Source: Lentisphaeria bacterium (GTDB lineage Bacteria > Verrucomicrobiota > Lentisphaeria > Oligosphaerales > Oligosphaeraceae). From it: a stretch of DNA of 64,000 nt. Where the stretch lies: contig JAEEXV010000218.1 in the NCBI GenBank assembly GCA_016287975.1, forward strand, positions 33,847 to 97,846. The letters run 5' to 3'. The position numbers and the translations under genes were made by a program. Below, in pieces: positions 50,417-58,421 of this stretch (within the stretch, counting starts at the first letter, position 1; every line of letters begins with the position of its first letter). Below the pieces are notes generated by a model. The model worked only from the letters and a program-made list of their open reading frames with translations, ran no database searches and was not told where the DNA came from.

Positions 50417-50640
50417 ATGCTCCCCAAGAGGGGCGCTAATTGCCTCAACTGTGCAGAATGTTCAACCAGAGATGTCCACAAAGACGTTGCCACGGCGTCC
50501 CGCCGTGGCGGTGTCTATCGTGGAAGGCACGCTTCATGCCCGAAACCGGTCGTTCGCCGGGGGGCCACGGCGAGGACGCCGTGGCAACCATTTTCGGGGC
50601 TTCCACTGAGGCAATTGCCGACCCGTATGGGGAACAGCGC
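50417..50640. repeat. Dispersed inverted-repeat element, complete copy
   Basis: About 224 bp. Left end GCTCCCCAAGAGGGGCGC, CAATTGCC-type core and TTGCCACGGCGTCCCGCCGTGG; right end the reverse arrangement (CCACGGCGAGGACGCCGTGG, CCATTTTCGGGGC, GCAATTGCCGACCC, ATGGGGAACAGCGCG). The two ends pair imperfectly over about 60 nt. It separates GH3 from the AAA-ATPase gene. Confidence 0.85.
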
Positions 50641-50648
50641 GATGTCAA

Positions 50649-52346
50649 TCAGTTTTCGGGCTGCATGAGGATGCGGCAGCGCTTGGCGTGGCAAGCGATG
50701 CCATAGACGTGGACCTGGTGGAAGCCGCGCAGGCGCAGGGGGGCGTCATAGTGCAGATTGACGGCCTGTTCGAGGGCCTTTTCGGCGGCCTGCTGAAGGG
50801 CCTCGGGAGTGCGGGCGGCGGCCTCCTTGACCTCGATGACGGCGGCGGCGGAGTAGTCCTTCGCTTCAAGGGTCAGGTCGGAGCGTCCGTCGCCGGATTC
50901 GCGGTTGGAGATGCAGAGGCGTCCGGGGGCACCGGCGAGGAGGCCGGCGAGGAAGCCGTGGTGGAAGTTCTCCTGGCTGTCGTGGTAGGAGACAGTCTGC
51001 ATCAAGAGGTCGTCGAGCATCGCCTGGGCGTTCTCGGGTTTCCCGTCTTCGAGGGCGTTGACGAGCGGCATCTGCTGCCCGCTGTGGTAGAGTTCCATGT
51101 ACCAGACCTCGACCTTCTCCCGGAGGATGTACTCCACTTCGCGGTTCACCAGCCGCAGCGGCACGCGGTAGTTGTTTTCTAGGAGGGCCGGTGGTTCCGC
51201 CGGCTTGAGGTATCCGGTGAAGAGCAGCAGGTTCCAGATGGCGTCCGCCTCGGTCTTGAGCGAATCGTAGTTGACGTTCTCGTTGACCTTGCACACGACG
51301 GTTTCGCCGTCGAGCAGTTTCTCGACGGCGTTGCGTGTCGTCCTGGCCGCAGTGCTGGTGCGGATCAATTCCACGAGCAGGTTGTTGCCTGAGGTATTCA
51401 TCCAGTAGGGCTGGACGGCGCGCCTCGGATCCGAGAATGCCTCGTGGAGGAAATGCAGCAGGCTCCAGGGGTTGTAGATCTCCGTGTTCCCGAAGCGGTA
51501 GCCGTCGTACCAGTCGCGCACGGTCGGCATCAGTTTCTCCATGCCGTAGTATCCGAACATCGCTTGCACCTCCTTCTCGGTGAAGCCGAAGCAGTCGCTG
51601 GCATCGGTCGAGAGGAGGGTGTTGATGGTGGGGTTGTTGAAGCCGGTGTAGATGCTCTCGCGGGCGATGCGCAGGCAGCCGGTGTGGACGGCCTGGCGCA
51701 GGTGGGGGTTGTCCTTGCACGACGAGCTCATCAAAGAGCGCATGAGCGCCAACGCCTCCTGGTAGTAGCCGCCCGTGTAGCCCGCCTCCAGCGGGACGTC
51801 GTACTCGTCGAAGAGCAGCACGGCGGGCGCGCCGTGGTGGCGGTGCAAAAAAAACGTGAGATCGGCGATGGAGTTCGCCAGTGGTCCGGTGGCCATTCGG
51901 TCGAAAAGGATGTCGTCGACCTGCCGCTGGTGCTGCGGCTCCAGTTTCGGGCTGTTCCTGAGATAACTGTGTTGCTCCCAGGCTTTTCGGATGATGATCC
52001 GGAAGTTGGCTTCCGCCGCGGCGTAGTTCGGCTGCTTCATCTCCTTGAAGGTGAGTTTTACGACGGGGTACTTTCCCATTTCGGAGGTATAGTCCTCGCC
52101 GGCCCGCATGATGGCGGTGCCCTCGAAGAGATCCCTGCCGCGCCCGTCGATGTTGAAGAAGCAGTCGAGCATCGAGAGGTTCAGCGACTTGCCGAAACGC
52201 CGCGGGCGTGCGTACAGCGTGACCTCACTGCCGCTGTCGAGCAGGTGCTTCACCAGCAGTGTCTTGTCCACATAGTAGTAGCCGCCCCTGACCAATTTTC
52301 CGTAGTCAGAGATGTTCAACGGGATTTTCTTCTTGCGTGGCGTCAT
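50649..52346 (-). CDS. AAA-ATPase-like protein with PD-(D/E)XK C-terminus (DUF1703 type)
   Basis: The start is ATG 52346 with GGGAGAAACCGC in front (565 aa, MTPRKKKIPLNISDYGKLVR). The N-terminal AAA-ATPase_like domain has the family opening (GGYYYVDKTLLVKHLLDSG), Walker A-like RPRRFGKSLNLSML, and Walker B VLLFDEYDVPL. The C-terminal nuclease-like region reads GDGRSDLTLEAKDYSAAAVI then EVKEAAARTPEALQQA, a typical Asp...Glu-x-Lys. Expanded in Lentisphaerota, Bacteroidota and Clostridia; no function is established, though a link to mobile elements or defence is often proposed. It is flanked by a dispersed repeat element and by the transport operon. Confidence 0.92.
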   Translation of the reverse strand: MTPRKKKIPLNISDYGKLVRGGYYYVDKTLLVKHLLDSGSEVTLYARPRRFGKSLNLSMLDCFFNIDGRGRDLFEGTAIMRAGEDYTSEMGKYPVVKLTFKEMKQPNYAAAEANFRIIIRKAWEQHSYLRNSPKLEPQHQRQVDDILFDRMATGPLANSIADLTFFLHRHHGAPAVLLFDEYDVPLEAGYTGGYYQEALALMRSLMSSSCKDNPHLRQAVHTGCLRIARESIYTGFNNPTINTLLSTDASDCFGFTEKEVQAMFGYYGMEKLMPTVRDWYDGYRFGNTEIYNPWSLLHFLHEAFSDPRRAVQPYWMNTSGNNLLVELIRTSTAARTTRNAVEKLLDGETVVCKVNENVNYDSLKTEADAIWNLLLFTGYLKPAEPPALLENNYRVPLRLVNREVEYILREKVEVWYMELYHSGQQMPLVNALEDGKPENAQAMLDDLLMQTVSYHDSQENFHHGFLAGLLAGAPGRLCISNRESGDGRSDLTLEAKDYSAAAVIEVKEAAARTPEALQQAAEKALEQAVNLHYDAPLRLRGFHQVHVYGIACHAKRCRILMQPEN

Positions 52347-52417
52347 GCGGTTTCTCCCGGTTCGGGCGATGGACATACTATAGCGCACAAATCGCCCGCA
52401 ATGTCACGCCATGTCGG

Positions 52418-53266
52418 CTATGCCGATGTTGCCATCGCCGCGATATAGGCCGCGAACAGGCGCAGTTCGATGGTGTCGGATTGCCGCATCCGTTCCAGCA
52501 TTTGCCGGAAGGCTGGGCTTTTAGGCGCGTGAAGCCAGAGCAGCGCGAGCGCGTCCTTGCCTGGCTCGGAGGGGAGTCGGGGAATCTCGGCGAAGCGCAT
52601 CCGACGGTGGTTCAGCAGCAGGAACGCCGCCGCCACGCGGTGCGATTCCGACGGGGCTTCGCGGCAGATGGCCTGCACCTGCGCGAAGAGGCGCTCGGTG
52701 GGGCTCGGCACCAGGCGCAGGGCGTAGAGCAGGACGCCGCACCAGACGGGTTCCTCGCGATGGCGTTCCAGCAGTCGTTCCAGCGCCGCGTAGCCCTCTG
52801 GCTCGGCGAGCGCCAGCAGCGCGGCGGAATAGATCTGCAGGCCAGGCTGGGAGGCGCTGTCCTTCAGGATGGCCCGCAGGCGGGAGGCCTCCCTGGGCGT
52901 GCAGCGGTATTGCAGTTTCAGGAGCGTCTCGATGGCGTGGGTCTGGTCGGGGGCGGGCGGCTCCGCGAAGGCGGCGCGGCGGAGGCAGGCGATGGCCGCG
53001 GCGCGTTCCGCGCCCTCCGCCCGCAGGGCCATGACCCGCCACAGCCCGATGCGCTCGACGGGGACGGACGCGCAGCCCCGTTTCCGCGCGACAAAGGCGT
53101 CGACCGCCTCGGGCGCCTGCCTTAGGTCGATCAGATACTCGGCGGCGTGGACGGCGGTCCAGAAGTTCGGGTGCTCCAGGCCCGCCATCAGCGTCTGCAC
53201 AGCGTCCCCGCCAGGCAGCCACGCCGCCGCCAGCAGCAGGATGCAGAGCCATCGGTGCATGGTCAT
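52418..53266 (-). CDS. Secreted HEAT-repeat-like protein
   Basis: The ATG at 53266 overlaps the symporter stop by 4 nt (ATGA); an in-frame ATG two codons later is possible. The 282-aa product has a signal peptide (MHRWLCILLLAAAWLPGGDA) followed by repeated alpha-helical pairs (NFWTAVHAAEYLIDLRQAP, AIACLRRAAFAEPPAPDQTH, LQIYSAALLALAEPEGYAAL), i.e. HEAT/PBS-lyase-like solenoid. No catalytic residues are evident. As the last gene of the GntR-led operon it may be a periplasmic scaffold or binding partner. Unrecognised beyond that. Confidence 0.75.
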   Translation of the reverse strand: MTMHRWLCILLLAAAWLPGGDAVQTLMAGLEHPNFWTAVHAAEYLIDLRQAPEAVDAFVARKRGCASVPVERIGLWRVMALRAEGAERAAAIACLRRAAFAEPPAPDQTHAIETLLKLQYRCTPREASRLRAILKDSASQPGLQIYSAALLALAEPEGYAALERLLERHREEPVWCGVLLYALRLVPSPTERLFAQVQAICREAPSESHRVAAAFLLLNHRRMRFAEIPRLPSEPGKDALALLWLHAPKSPAFRQMLERMRQSDTIELRLFAAYIAAMATSA

Positions 53267-54837
53267 TTTTCCAGCGTGGCCTCGGATTCCCATTTCAGCA
53301 GTGGATTTCCCCAGACGACATACTGGCGCTTGTCGGCGGGGCGGACGAAGAGCGAGGCGATGGAGCCGATGAGGAAGACGCCGAAGGGGGCGAGCACCGC
53401 GAACCACAGGAAACTCATGCGGTCGCCCTTGTCCTTCAGCAGGTAGTGGAAGATTGCGAAGTAGAAGGTCACGCAGAAGGAGCCCGCCAGGCCGATGATG
53501 GCGCACAGGCTGTTGGCGCGGAAGTTCATCATCCCCAGCGCGAAGATGCCGATGAGTAGCCCGGAGAAGATGCCGAGGCAGGTGTTGGAGATCTCGATGA
53601 GCGGCACATTGTAGCGCTTGCAGATGGTGGCGATGGCGAGGCTGCTGCCGATCGCTAGGAACCCCCAGAGCACCATCAGCGCCTTGGAGACGACGAGGTA
53701 GTGCCGGTCATCCCGGCCGGTCACCACGACCCGCTGGTAGATGTCCTTCAGCGTGACCGTCGCCAGGCTGTTGAGCAGCGAGACGATGGTCGACATGATC
53801 GCCGCCAGCAGCCCCGCCACGATCAGCCCGCGGATGCCGACCGGGAGGATGTGGGTCACGAAGTAGGTGTAGACCTTGTCGCCCTTGCCCAGGGCCTCCG
53901 GGTCAATGCCTTGCCCCAGCCCCAGGATCCGCACGTAGGCCAGAAGTGCGAGGCCGCAGATGTAGAAGAGCAGGACGACCGGCCAGCTGCCGAAGGCGGA
54001 GCCCAGGGAGGACCAGATGACATTCTTGTAGTTCTTGCAGGAGAGGCTCAGTTGCAGGCTGACCTGGTCCGTGGCCGGCGAGATGCAGTGGGGGATCATC
54101 GCGATGGTCCACGCCCAGAAGGTGATGCGCTGCGAGAAGTCGAAACTCCAGAAGCCGCTCTTGGGGCCGATGTTGAAGCCGTGGTTGGTGGCGACGGTCG
54201 TGTTCCAGACGTCGGCGGCGCCGTGCGGCAGTTTAATCAGGATGAAGATGATGACGGCCACGACGCCGCCGCAGAGCACGAAGAACTGCGCGACGTCGGT
54301 CCAGATGATGCCCTTCATGCCGCCGAGGGAGGCGTAGAGGAGGCCGACGAGGCCGACGAGGCAGATGGAGAAGAGCATGCTCCAGCCGAGGGCGGGTTCC
54401 AGCATCATCGCGGTCGCGTAGAGCGCCACGCCGAGGTACACGCATTTGTTCAGCAGGTAGATGCTGCTGCCCATGACCCGGATGCCCATCGAGAAGCGCT
54501 TTTCCAGATACTCGTAGGCCGTCCACAGTTTCAGCTTGTAGAAGAGCTTGACGAAAACGATCAGGGCGACGGGCGTCGGGAGGGCCAGGAAGACCATCGC
54601 CAGGAACATCGTGAGGCCGTAGTTGTAGGCCTCGCCGGGTATCGCGACATAGCTGATCGCCGAGAAATAGGCGGCGAAGGAGCTGATGGCGACCGGCCAC
54701 CACATCATCTTGCGCCCCGCCAGCAGGAACTCCTCCGTGTTCTTCTGCCGCACGCCCTGCCAGATTCCCAGCGCGATGATCGCCGCCAGATAGACGATGA
54801 TCAGCACATAGTCCAGTCCTGTCAATCCCGCTTGCAT
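53263..54837 (-). CDS. Sodium:solute symporter (SSS) family transporter
   Basis: A 524-aa membrane protein with about 13 hydrophobic helices. The SSS hallmarks are visible: the N-terminal DYVLIIVYLAAIIALGIW helix, GRKMMWWPVAISSFAAYFSA in TM2, the Na+-binding-region style CISPATDQVSLQLSLSCKN loop, and GLIVAGLLAAIMSTIVSLLN in TM8 with the conserved Ser/Thr pair. It should import a sugar, sialic acid or other small solute with Na+. Being 188 nt downstream of two secreted glycan-active genes suggests it brings in their product. Its last codon overlaps the HEAT-like gene. Confidence 0.95.
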   Translation of the reverse strand: MQAGLTGLDYVLIIVYLAAIIALGIWQGVRQKNTEEFLLAGRKMMWWPVAISSFAAYFSAISYVAIPGEAYNYGLTMFLAMVFLALPTPVALIVFVKLFYKLKLWTAYEYLEKRFSMGIRVMGSSIYLLNKCVYLGVALYATAMMLEPALGWSMLFSICLVGLVGLLYASLGGMKGIIWTDVAQFFVLCGGVVAVIIFILIKLPHGAADVWNTTVATNHGFNIGPKSGFWSFDFSQRITFWAWTIAMIPHCISPATDQVSLQLSLSCKNYKNVIWSSLGSAFGSWPVVLLFYICGLALLAYVRILGLGQGIDPEALGKGDKVYTYFVTHILPVGIRGLIVAGLLAAIMSTIVSLLNSLATVTLKDIYQRVVVTGRDDRHYLVVSKALMVLWGFLAIGSSLAIATICKRYNVPLIEISNTCLGIFSGLLIGIFALGMMNFRANSLCAIIGLAGSFCVTFYFAIFHYLLKDKGDRMSFLWFAVLAPFGVFLIGSIASLFVRPADKRQYVVWGNPLLKWESEATLEK

Positions 54838-54917
54838 GTTCTTTTCTCCTGTGAATCAATCCGTAGCCGATTTGCTTTCATCGGCATGAGTCGTGGCTTT
54901 CCCCCCTTCCCTAAAAC

Positions 54918-55004
54918 AGTCCACAGAATACACAGAAAAACACAGAACGGACTATGTTGTCCAGCCAAAGAAGGTTTCTGTGGCTTCTGTGTGTTCTGTG
55001 GACT
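54918..55004. repeat. Long inverted repeat built of CACAGAA units
   Basis: AGTCCACAGAATACACAGAA (54918-54937, continuing to 54945) pairs with the region 54978-55004, which ends GTGTGTTCTGTGGACT; about 24 of 27 positions match, with a 32-nt loop. Both arms are themselves degenerate 9-bp repeats (CACAGAATA, CACAGAAAA, ACACAGAAC). It would form a strong hairpin in the mRNA between the 871-aa gene and the symporter. No U-run follows on the minus strand, so it may be an mRNA-stabilising or processing structure rather than a terminator. Confidence 0.8.
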
Positions 55005-55025
55005 CAAAATCAAGGCATGCGCGTT

Positions 55026-57641
55026 TTACCGATCCCACCCATCAAGCAGCTCCGTTACTTGCACGAGATTGAAGAGCACGCGCTTCTGGGTCGGTTCGGC
55101 GGAGGCGAAAGGCTGTCCGTGGTAGGTGCGCGCGGGGTAGTCGGGGGCTTCGTCGGAGATGACGAGTTCCGCCGTCGGCGCGGTCGCCTGGAAGACCAGG
55201 CAGTGGTGGTTCCCGACCAGCGGGTGCTTGCGTCCGCGGGTGTTGTTGGCGACGATGGGATAGACGTGGACGACGCAGTGCTCTTTTTGGACGGCGGCGC
55301 CATGGACCGCCAGGCGCAAGTTGGAAAGGCGCAAAGGAAACGCGCCGTCGTGGTCGACATTTTCGCCGTCGGCGCCGCGCAGAGTAATCTCATAGGTCTT
55401 TCCGACCTTGAGATTTTGCAGGGTCTGGCGGACTTGATTGACTTTGCCGGGGGTGCGTTTGAACTCGATGACGCGGTCGCCTGCCGCGGGGACGGTGCAG
55501 CGGGTGCCGCGGTTGAAGCCATAGTCCTTGACGACGCGCGAGACGACCGTGCCGGGTGCGGCGGCCAGTACCGTCCAATGCCTGAGGCCCTCCGCGCAGT
55601 CCCCGTCCATAAGGTGATTGGGGTTGAAGGTGAAACCATATTCATAGCTGAGCATGGTTCGTTTGCCTTCGATGAGATAGTGCCGGATCAGTTTGGCCTC
55701 CCAGAGGAGGGTGTCGGGGCGGGTGTAGCGGATGATCCACGGAATGACGCCGCGCTGGCCGAAGAATGCCGGGTCATTGGCGCGGAGCGCGAACTGCATG
55801 TCCAGGAAATACTTCTGGTCGCAGGAGGCGAAGCAGTCCAGGCTGTAGGAGGCGGGATAGGAGTCGCTGGTGCCGTAGCACCAAAGGGTGTTTTGGATGG
55901 CGCCGGGATAGGCTTTTTCCCATTGTCTGGAATGTTCGAAGACGGCCTGGATGTAGTTTTTGGCGGCGCCTTCGGTGGGTTGTTCGCGCAGGTATTGTTC
56001 CGGCGCGAAGGCATGGTGCCCTTCGGTCAAGGCGGCCCGCAAATCAATGGTGCGCGTATGGGAGTACCAGGCGGCGCAGGTGAAGGCGATCATCAGCTTT
56101 CCGGGATGGCGCTGGTTGATTACGCGGACCGCCGGGGCGAAGAAGGGCGCCTCCTTGTCCTTTTCCGACCCGAACTCGTCGATGGCGATGCCGTCGAGTT
56201 CCCGGATGCCCACGCGGGAGAGCCAGTATTCCAAGGTGTCCTCGGGCTTGACATGCCATCGGGCGTCGTAGCCCGTGCGCTTGACGGTGTGGATGACGTG
56301 GCGGCCGGTGGCGCGCCAGGCGTCGATCCGCGCCTGTTCGCCGGGCGGAATCCGGTCCGGTTCCAGGGCATTGTGTCCGGGGAAGCGCTCCTGCATGACA
56401 TTGCAGTTGCGCAGCATTTCGCGCATGGCGAGGGAATCCATCAGGCCGTTGGTGAACTTGCGGCGATCGGGGTCGCTTTCATATTCGTCGGCGACGACTT
56501 CGGCCATGGTCGTGATGGTGTAGTCGGCGAGATTGACATCCGTCAAGGCGGTGATGTAGTTGGTGCCGGTTTCAAGCAACTGCATGCTTTCGACCGGAAC
56601 GCCACGTTTCAGGGATAGTTTGACCTGGCGTGCCCCGGGCAGTTGCAGCATGCCGTCCGAGGCGGGCGTGAAGGCGAAGAAGACCCAGCCGCGGCGGGGA
56701 TTCGGAAATGCGAAGCGCTGGCCGTTCTTCCAGGCGGAGGGGCGGGTGGACACCGCCAGTTCCGTCACGAAGTTGTTGCGCACTTTGAGGTGGTCGTAGG
56801 GCGCAGGCCAGTGGACGCGGGGAGCGGGATAATGCAAGGCGTCGGTGATCGCGCGCGCTTCCTCCCCGACCGGATACACCTTGACCTTGTAGTCGCCCGG
56901 CGGGACATTCCCCAGGGGGATGGAAACGGCCTGGTCGGTGCCGTGCGCGACTTCGGCGACGGTTCGCAAGACCGCCTGGTTTCTGGCGTCGTAAAGCTCG
57001 ACTTGCAGGGTGGCGGGCTTCCGGGAGGGAAGGGCGTTGTAGAGGTTCAGCACCAGTTGGCGCTCAGGAAGCCAGACAAAGCAGGAGCGCAGATAGACGC
57101 CGGTGGATTCAATCAGCGAGACATCGTCAAAATAGGTGGTGGTCTTGCGGCAGCGTAGGTAGAGGCACAGTTTCTGGCATCCTTGCGGCGCGGTGAAACT
57201 CCACCGGAACTCCTCGTAGGCTTCGCTGGCGTTGAAGATCTTGTGCTGGGGGTCGGCGAGGCTTTTCCCGGCGGCGTCAAAGAAGCGCACCGTGGCCTGG
57301 ATCGGCGCGTTGTGGCTGTTCTCCACGGCGACCTTCGCCCAGAAGGTCAGCAGGAAGTCGAGATTCGCCTTGACCGGCACCTGCTGGCTGATGAGGATAT
57401 TGTCCCCGCCGGAGACCCATTGGATTTTGGCGCATTTCTCGCCGTTTCTGGGCGAACTTTTGTCGACCAGGAAGTTGATCTTGGAGGGCTTGCCGCTCCA
57501 TTCGCGGCAACCCCAGCCCGAGAAGCCTTCCTCGAAGCCGGGGTTCTTCAGCAGATTCCTGCTGGCGCCGTCGTCCTTCCCCGCCGCCGTCAGGCACAGC
57601 GCCAGCAGGCCACTCCACAACAGGCATTTGATGAGCGTCAT
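55026..57641 (-). CDS. Secreted TIM-barrel glycosidase-like protein with CBM-like ends, 871 aa
   Basis: The start is ATG 57641 (MTLIKCLLWSGLLALCLTAAG, signal peptide written with its cleavage region). A CBM4/9-like jelly-roll (about 30-175) opens with NLLKNPGFEEGFSGWGCREW. A linker domain (YLRSCFVWLPERQLVLNLYN) leads to a barrel with HVIHTVKRTGYDARWHVKPE, ELDGIAIDEFGSEKDKEAPF and LMIAFTCAAWYSH. A C-terminal beta-sandwich starts at NHLMDGDCAEGLRHW. It shares high identity with the 1022-aa protein and distant similarity with the 807-aa one. The Asp/Glu of IDEFGSE are the obvious catalytic candidates. I do not recognise a named GH family. It lies 22 nt downstream of a prepilin-like gene. Confidence 0.8.
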   Translation of the reverse strand: MTLIKCLLWSGLLALCLTAAGKDDGASRNLLKNPGFEEGFSGWGCREWSGKPSKINFLVDKSSPRNGEKCAKIQWVSGGDNILISQQVPVKANLDFLLTFWAKVAVENSHNAPIQATVRFFDAAGKSLADPQHKIFNASEAYEEFRWSFTAPQGCQKLCLYLRCRKTTTYFDDVSLIESTGVYLRSCFVWLPERQLVLNLYNALPSRKPATLQVELYDARNQAVLRTVAEVAHGTDQAVSIPLGNVPPGDYKVKVYPVGEEARAITDALHYPAPRVHWPAPYDHLKVRNNFVTELAVSTRPSAWKNGQRFAFPNPRRGWVFFAFTPASDGMLQLPGARQVKLSLKRGVPVESMQLLETGTNYITALTDVNLADYTITTMAEVVADEYESDPDRRKFTNGLMDSLAMREMLRNCNVMQERFPGHNALEPDRIPPGEQARIDAWRATGRHVIHTVKRTGYDARWHVKPEDTLEYWLSRVGIRELDGIAIDEFGSEKDKEAPFFAPAVRVINQRHPGKLMIAFTCAAWYSHTRTIDLRAALTEGHHAFAPEQYLREQPTEGAAKNYIQAVFEHSRQWEKAYPGAIQNTLWCYGTSDSYPASYSLDCFASCDQKYFLDMQFALRANDPAFFGQRGVIPWIIRYTRPDTLLWEAKLIRHYLIEGKRTMLSYEYGFTFNPNHLMDGDCAEGLRHWTVLAAAPGTVVSRVVKDYGFNRGTRCTVPAAGDRVIEFKRTPGKVNQVRQTLQNLKVGKTYEITLRGADGENVDHDGAFPLRLSNLRLAVHGAAVQKEHCVVHVYPIVANNTRGRKHPLVGNHHCLVFQATAPTAELVISDEAPDYPARTYHGQPFASAEPTQKRVLFNLVQVTELLDGWDR

Positions 57642-57663
57642 GCGTGGTCCGTCGAAGGCGTGG

Positions 57664-58383
57664 CTATTGGGCGCCGATGTCGATGAATTTGATGAAGGCG
57701 GGGAGTTGCGCGCGACCCGCGGAGGCCGACGCATAGAACTGGTTCTTCCCGCACTTGCGGTTCTCGACATGGAGGTCGCCGTACAGCGCGTTGTAGTTGT
57801 CGCCGCCGTGTCCCTTGGGTCTGGAGTCGGTGAAGTAGCAGCCATAGTCCCAGATCAGGGCGCGGTTGATGCCGTTGAGGCGCAAGTCGGTGATTTTCTG
57901 CCCGCAGGCCGCCCCGGAATAGACGCTGTTGAGGCCCATGTAGCAGTTGTAGGAGCGGGCCAGATAGCCCATGCAGGCAACCGTGCTGGGAAGCGGATTG
58001 TGGCCGAATCCGGTGGAACTGTAGTAGTCCCCCGACAAGGAGTTGCCCATGGCGTTGGGGCAATAGAAGACCTTGAGCGTGTTTGCGGTGATATAGCCGT
58101 TTAAATACAGGCGGCCGAAGCCATTGTACTTGCCGCCGGCGCGGATGACGTCTGTGGCGAGATAGCACCAGGTGGTGGGGTCGTTGCCCGTGTAGGGGAC
58201 GAAGTCATTGTGGTCGTTGGCGTAGATGCTGGTGTAGAGGCCGATCTGCTTGAGGTTGGAGACGCACGCCGCGCTGCGCGCCTTTTCGCGTGCCTTGGAG
58301 AGCGCGGGGAGGAGCATCGAGGCGAGAATTGCGATGATCGCGATGACGACCAGCAGTTCGATCAGGGTGAAGTTTTTCTTCAT
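57664..58383 (-). CDS. Prepilin-type N-terminal cleavage/methylation protein
   Basis: A 239-aa protein starting [11 protein letters not shown] with a very short leader and an AAGGAGAAACGACTC ribosome site. The pilin helix with Glu at +5 is followed by [20 protein letters not shown]. The C-terminal half is Cys/Tyr-rich ([18 protein letters not shown]) with [15 protein letters not shown], equivalent to the conserved C-terminal strand of this group. The residue before the cleavage Phe is Asn. It is inserted between the two paralogous secreted genes, 38 nt after one and 22 nt before the other, the third prepilin/secreted-protein pair in the window. Confidence 0.94.
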   Translation of the reverse strand: MKKNFTLIELLVVIAIIAILASMLLPALSKAREKARSAACVSNLKQIGLYTSIYANDHNDFVPYTGNDPTTWCYLATDVIRAGGKYNGFGRLYLNGYITANTLKVFYCPNAMGNSLSGDYYSSTGFGHNPLPSTVACMGYLARSYNCYMGLNSVYSGAACGQKITDLRLNGINRALIWDYGCYFTDSRPKGHGGDNYNALYGDLHVENRKCGKNQFYASASAGRAQLPAFIKFIDIGAQ

Positions 58384-58421
58384 GAGTCGTTTCTCCTTGT
58401 TTTTTGGGGATTAACTATTCT

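Noticed and set aside
54838..55025. Rho-independent terminator at the CACAGAA hairpin
   Set aside because: The stem is strong, but neither side is followed by a proper U-run, so I left it as a structural repeat.
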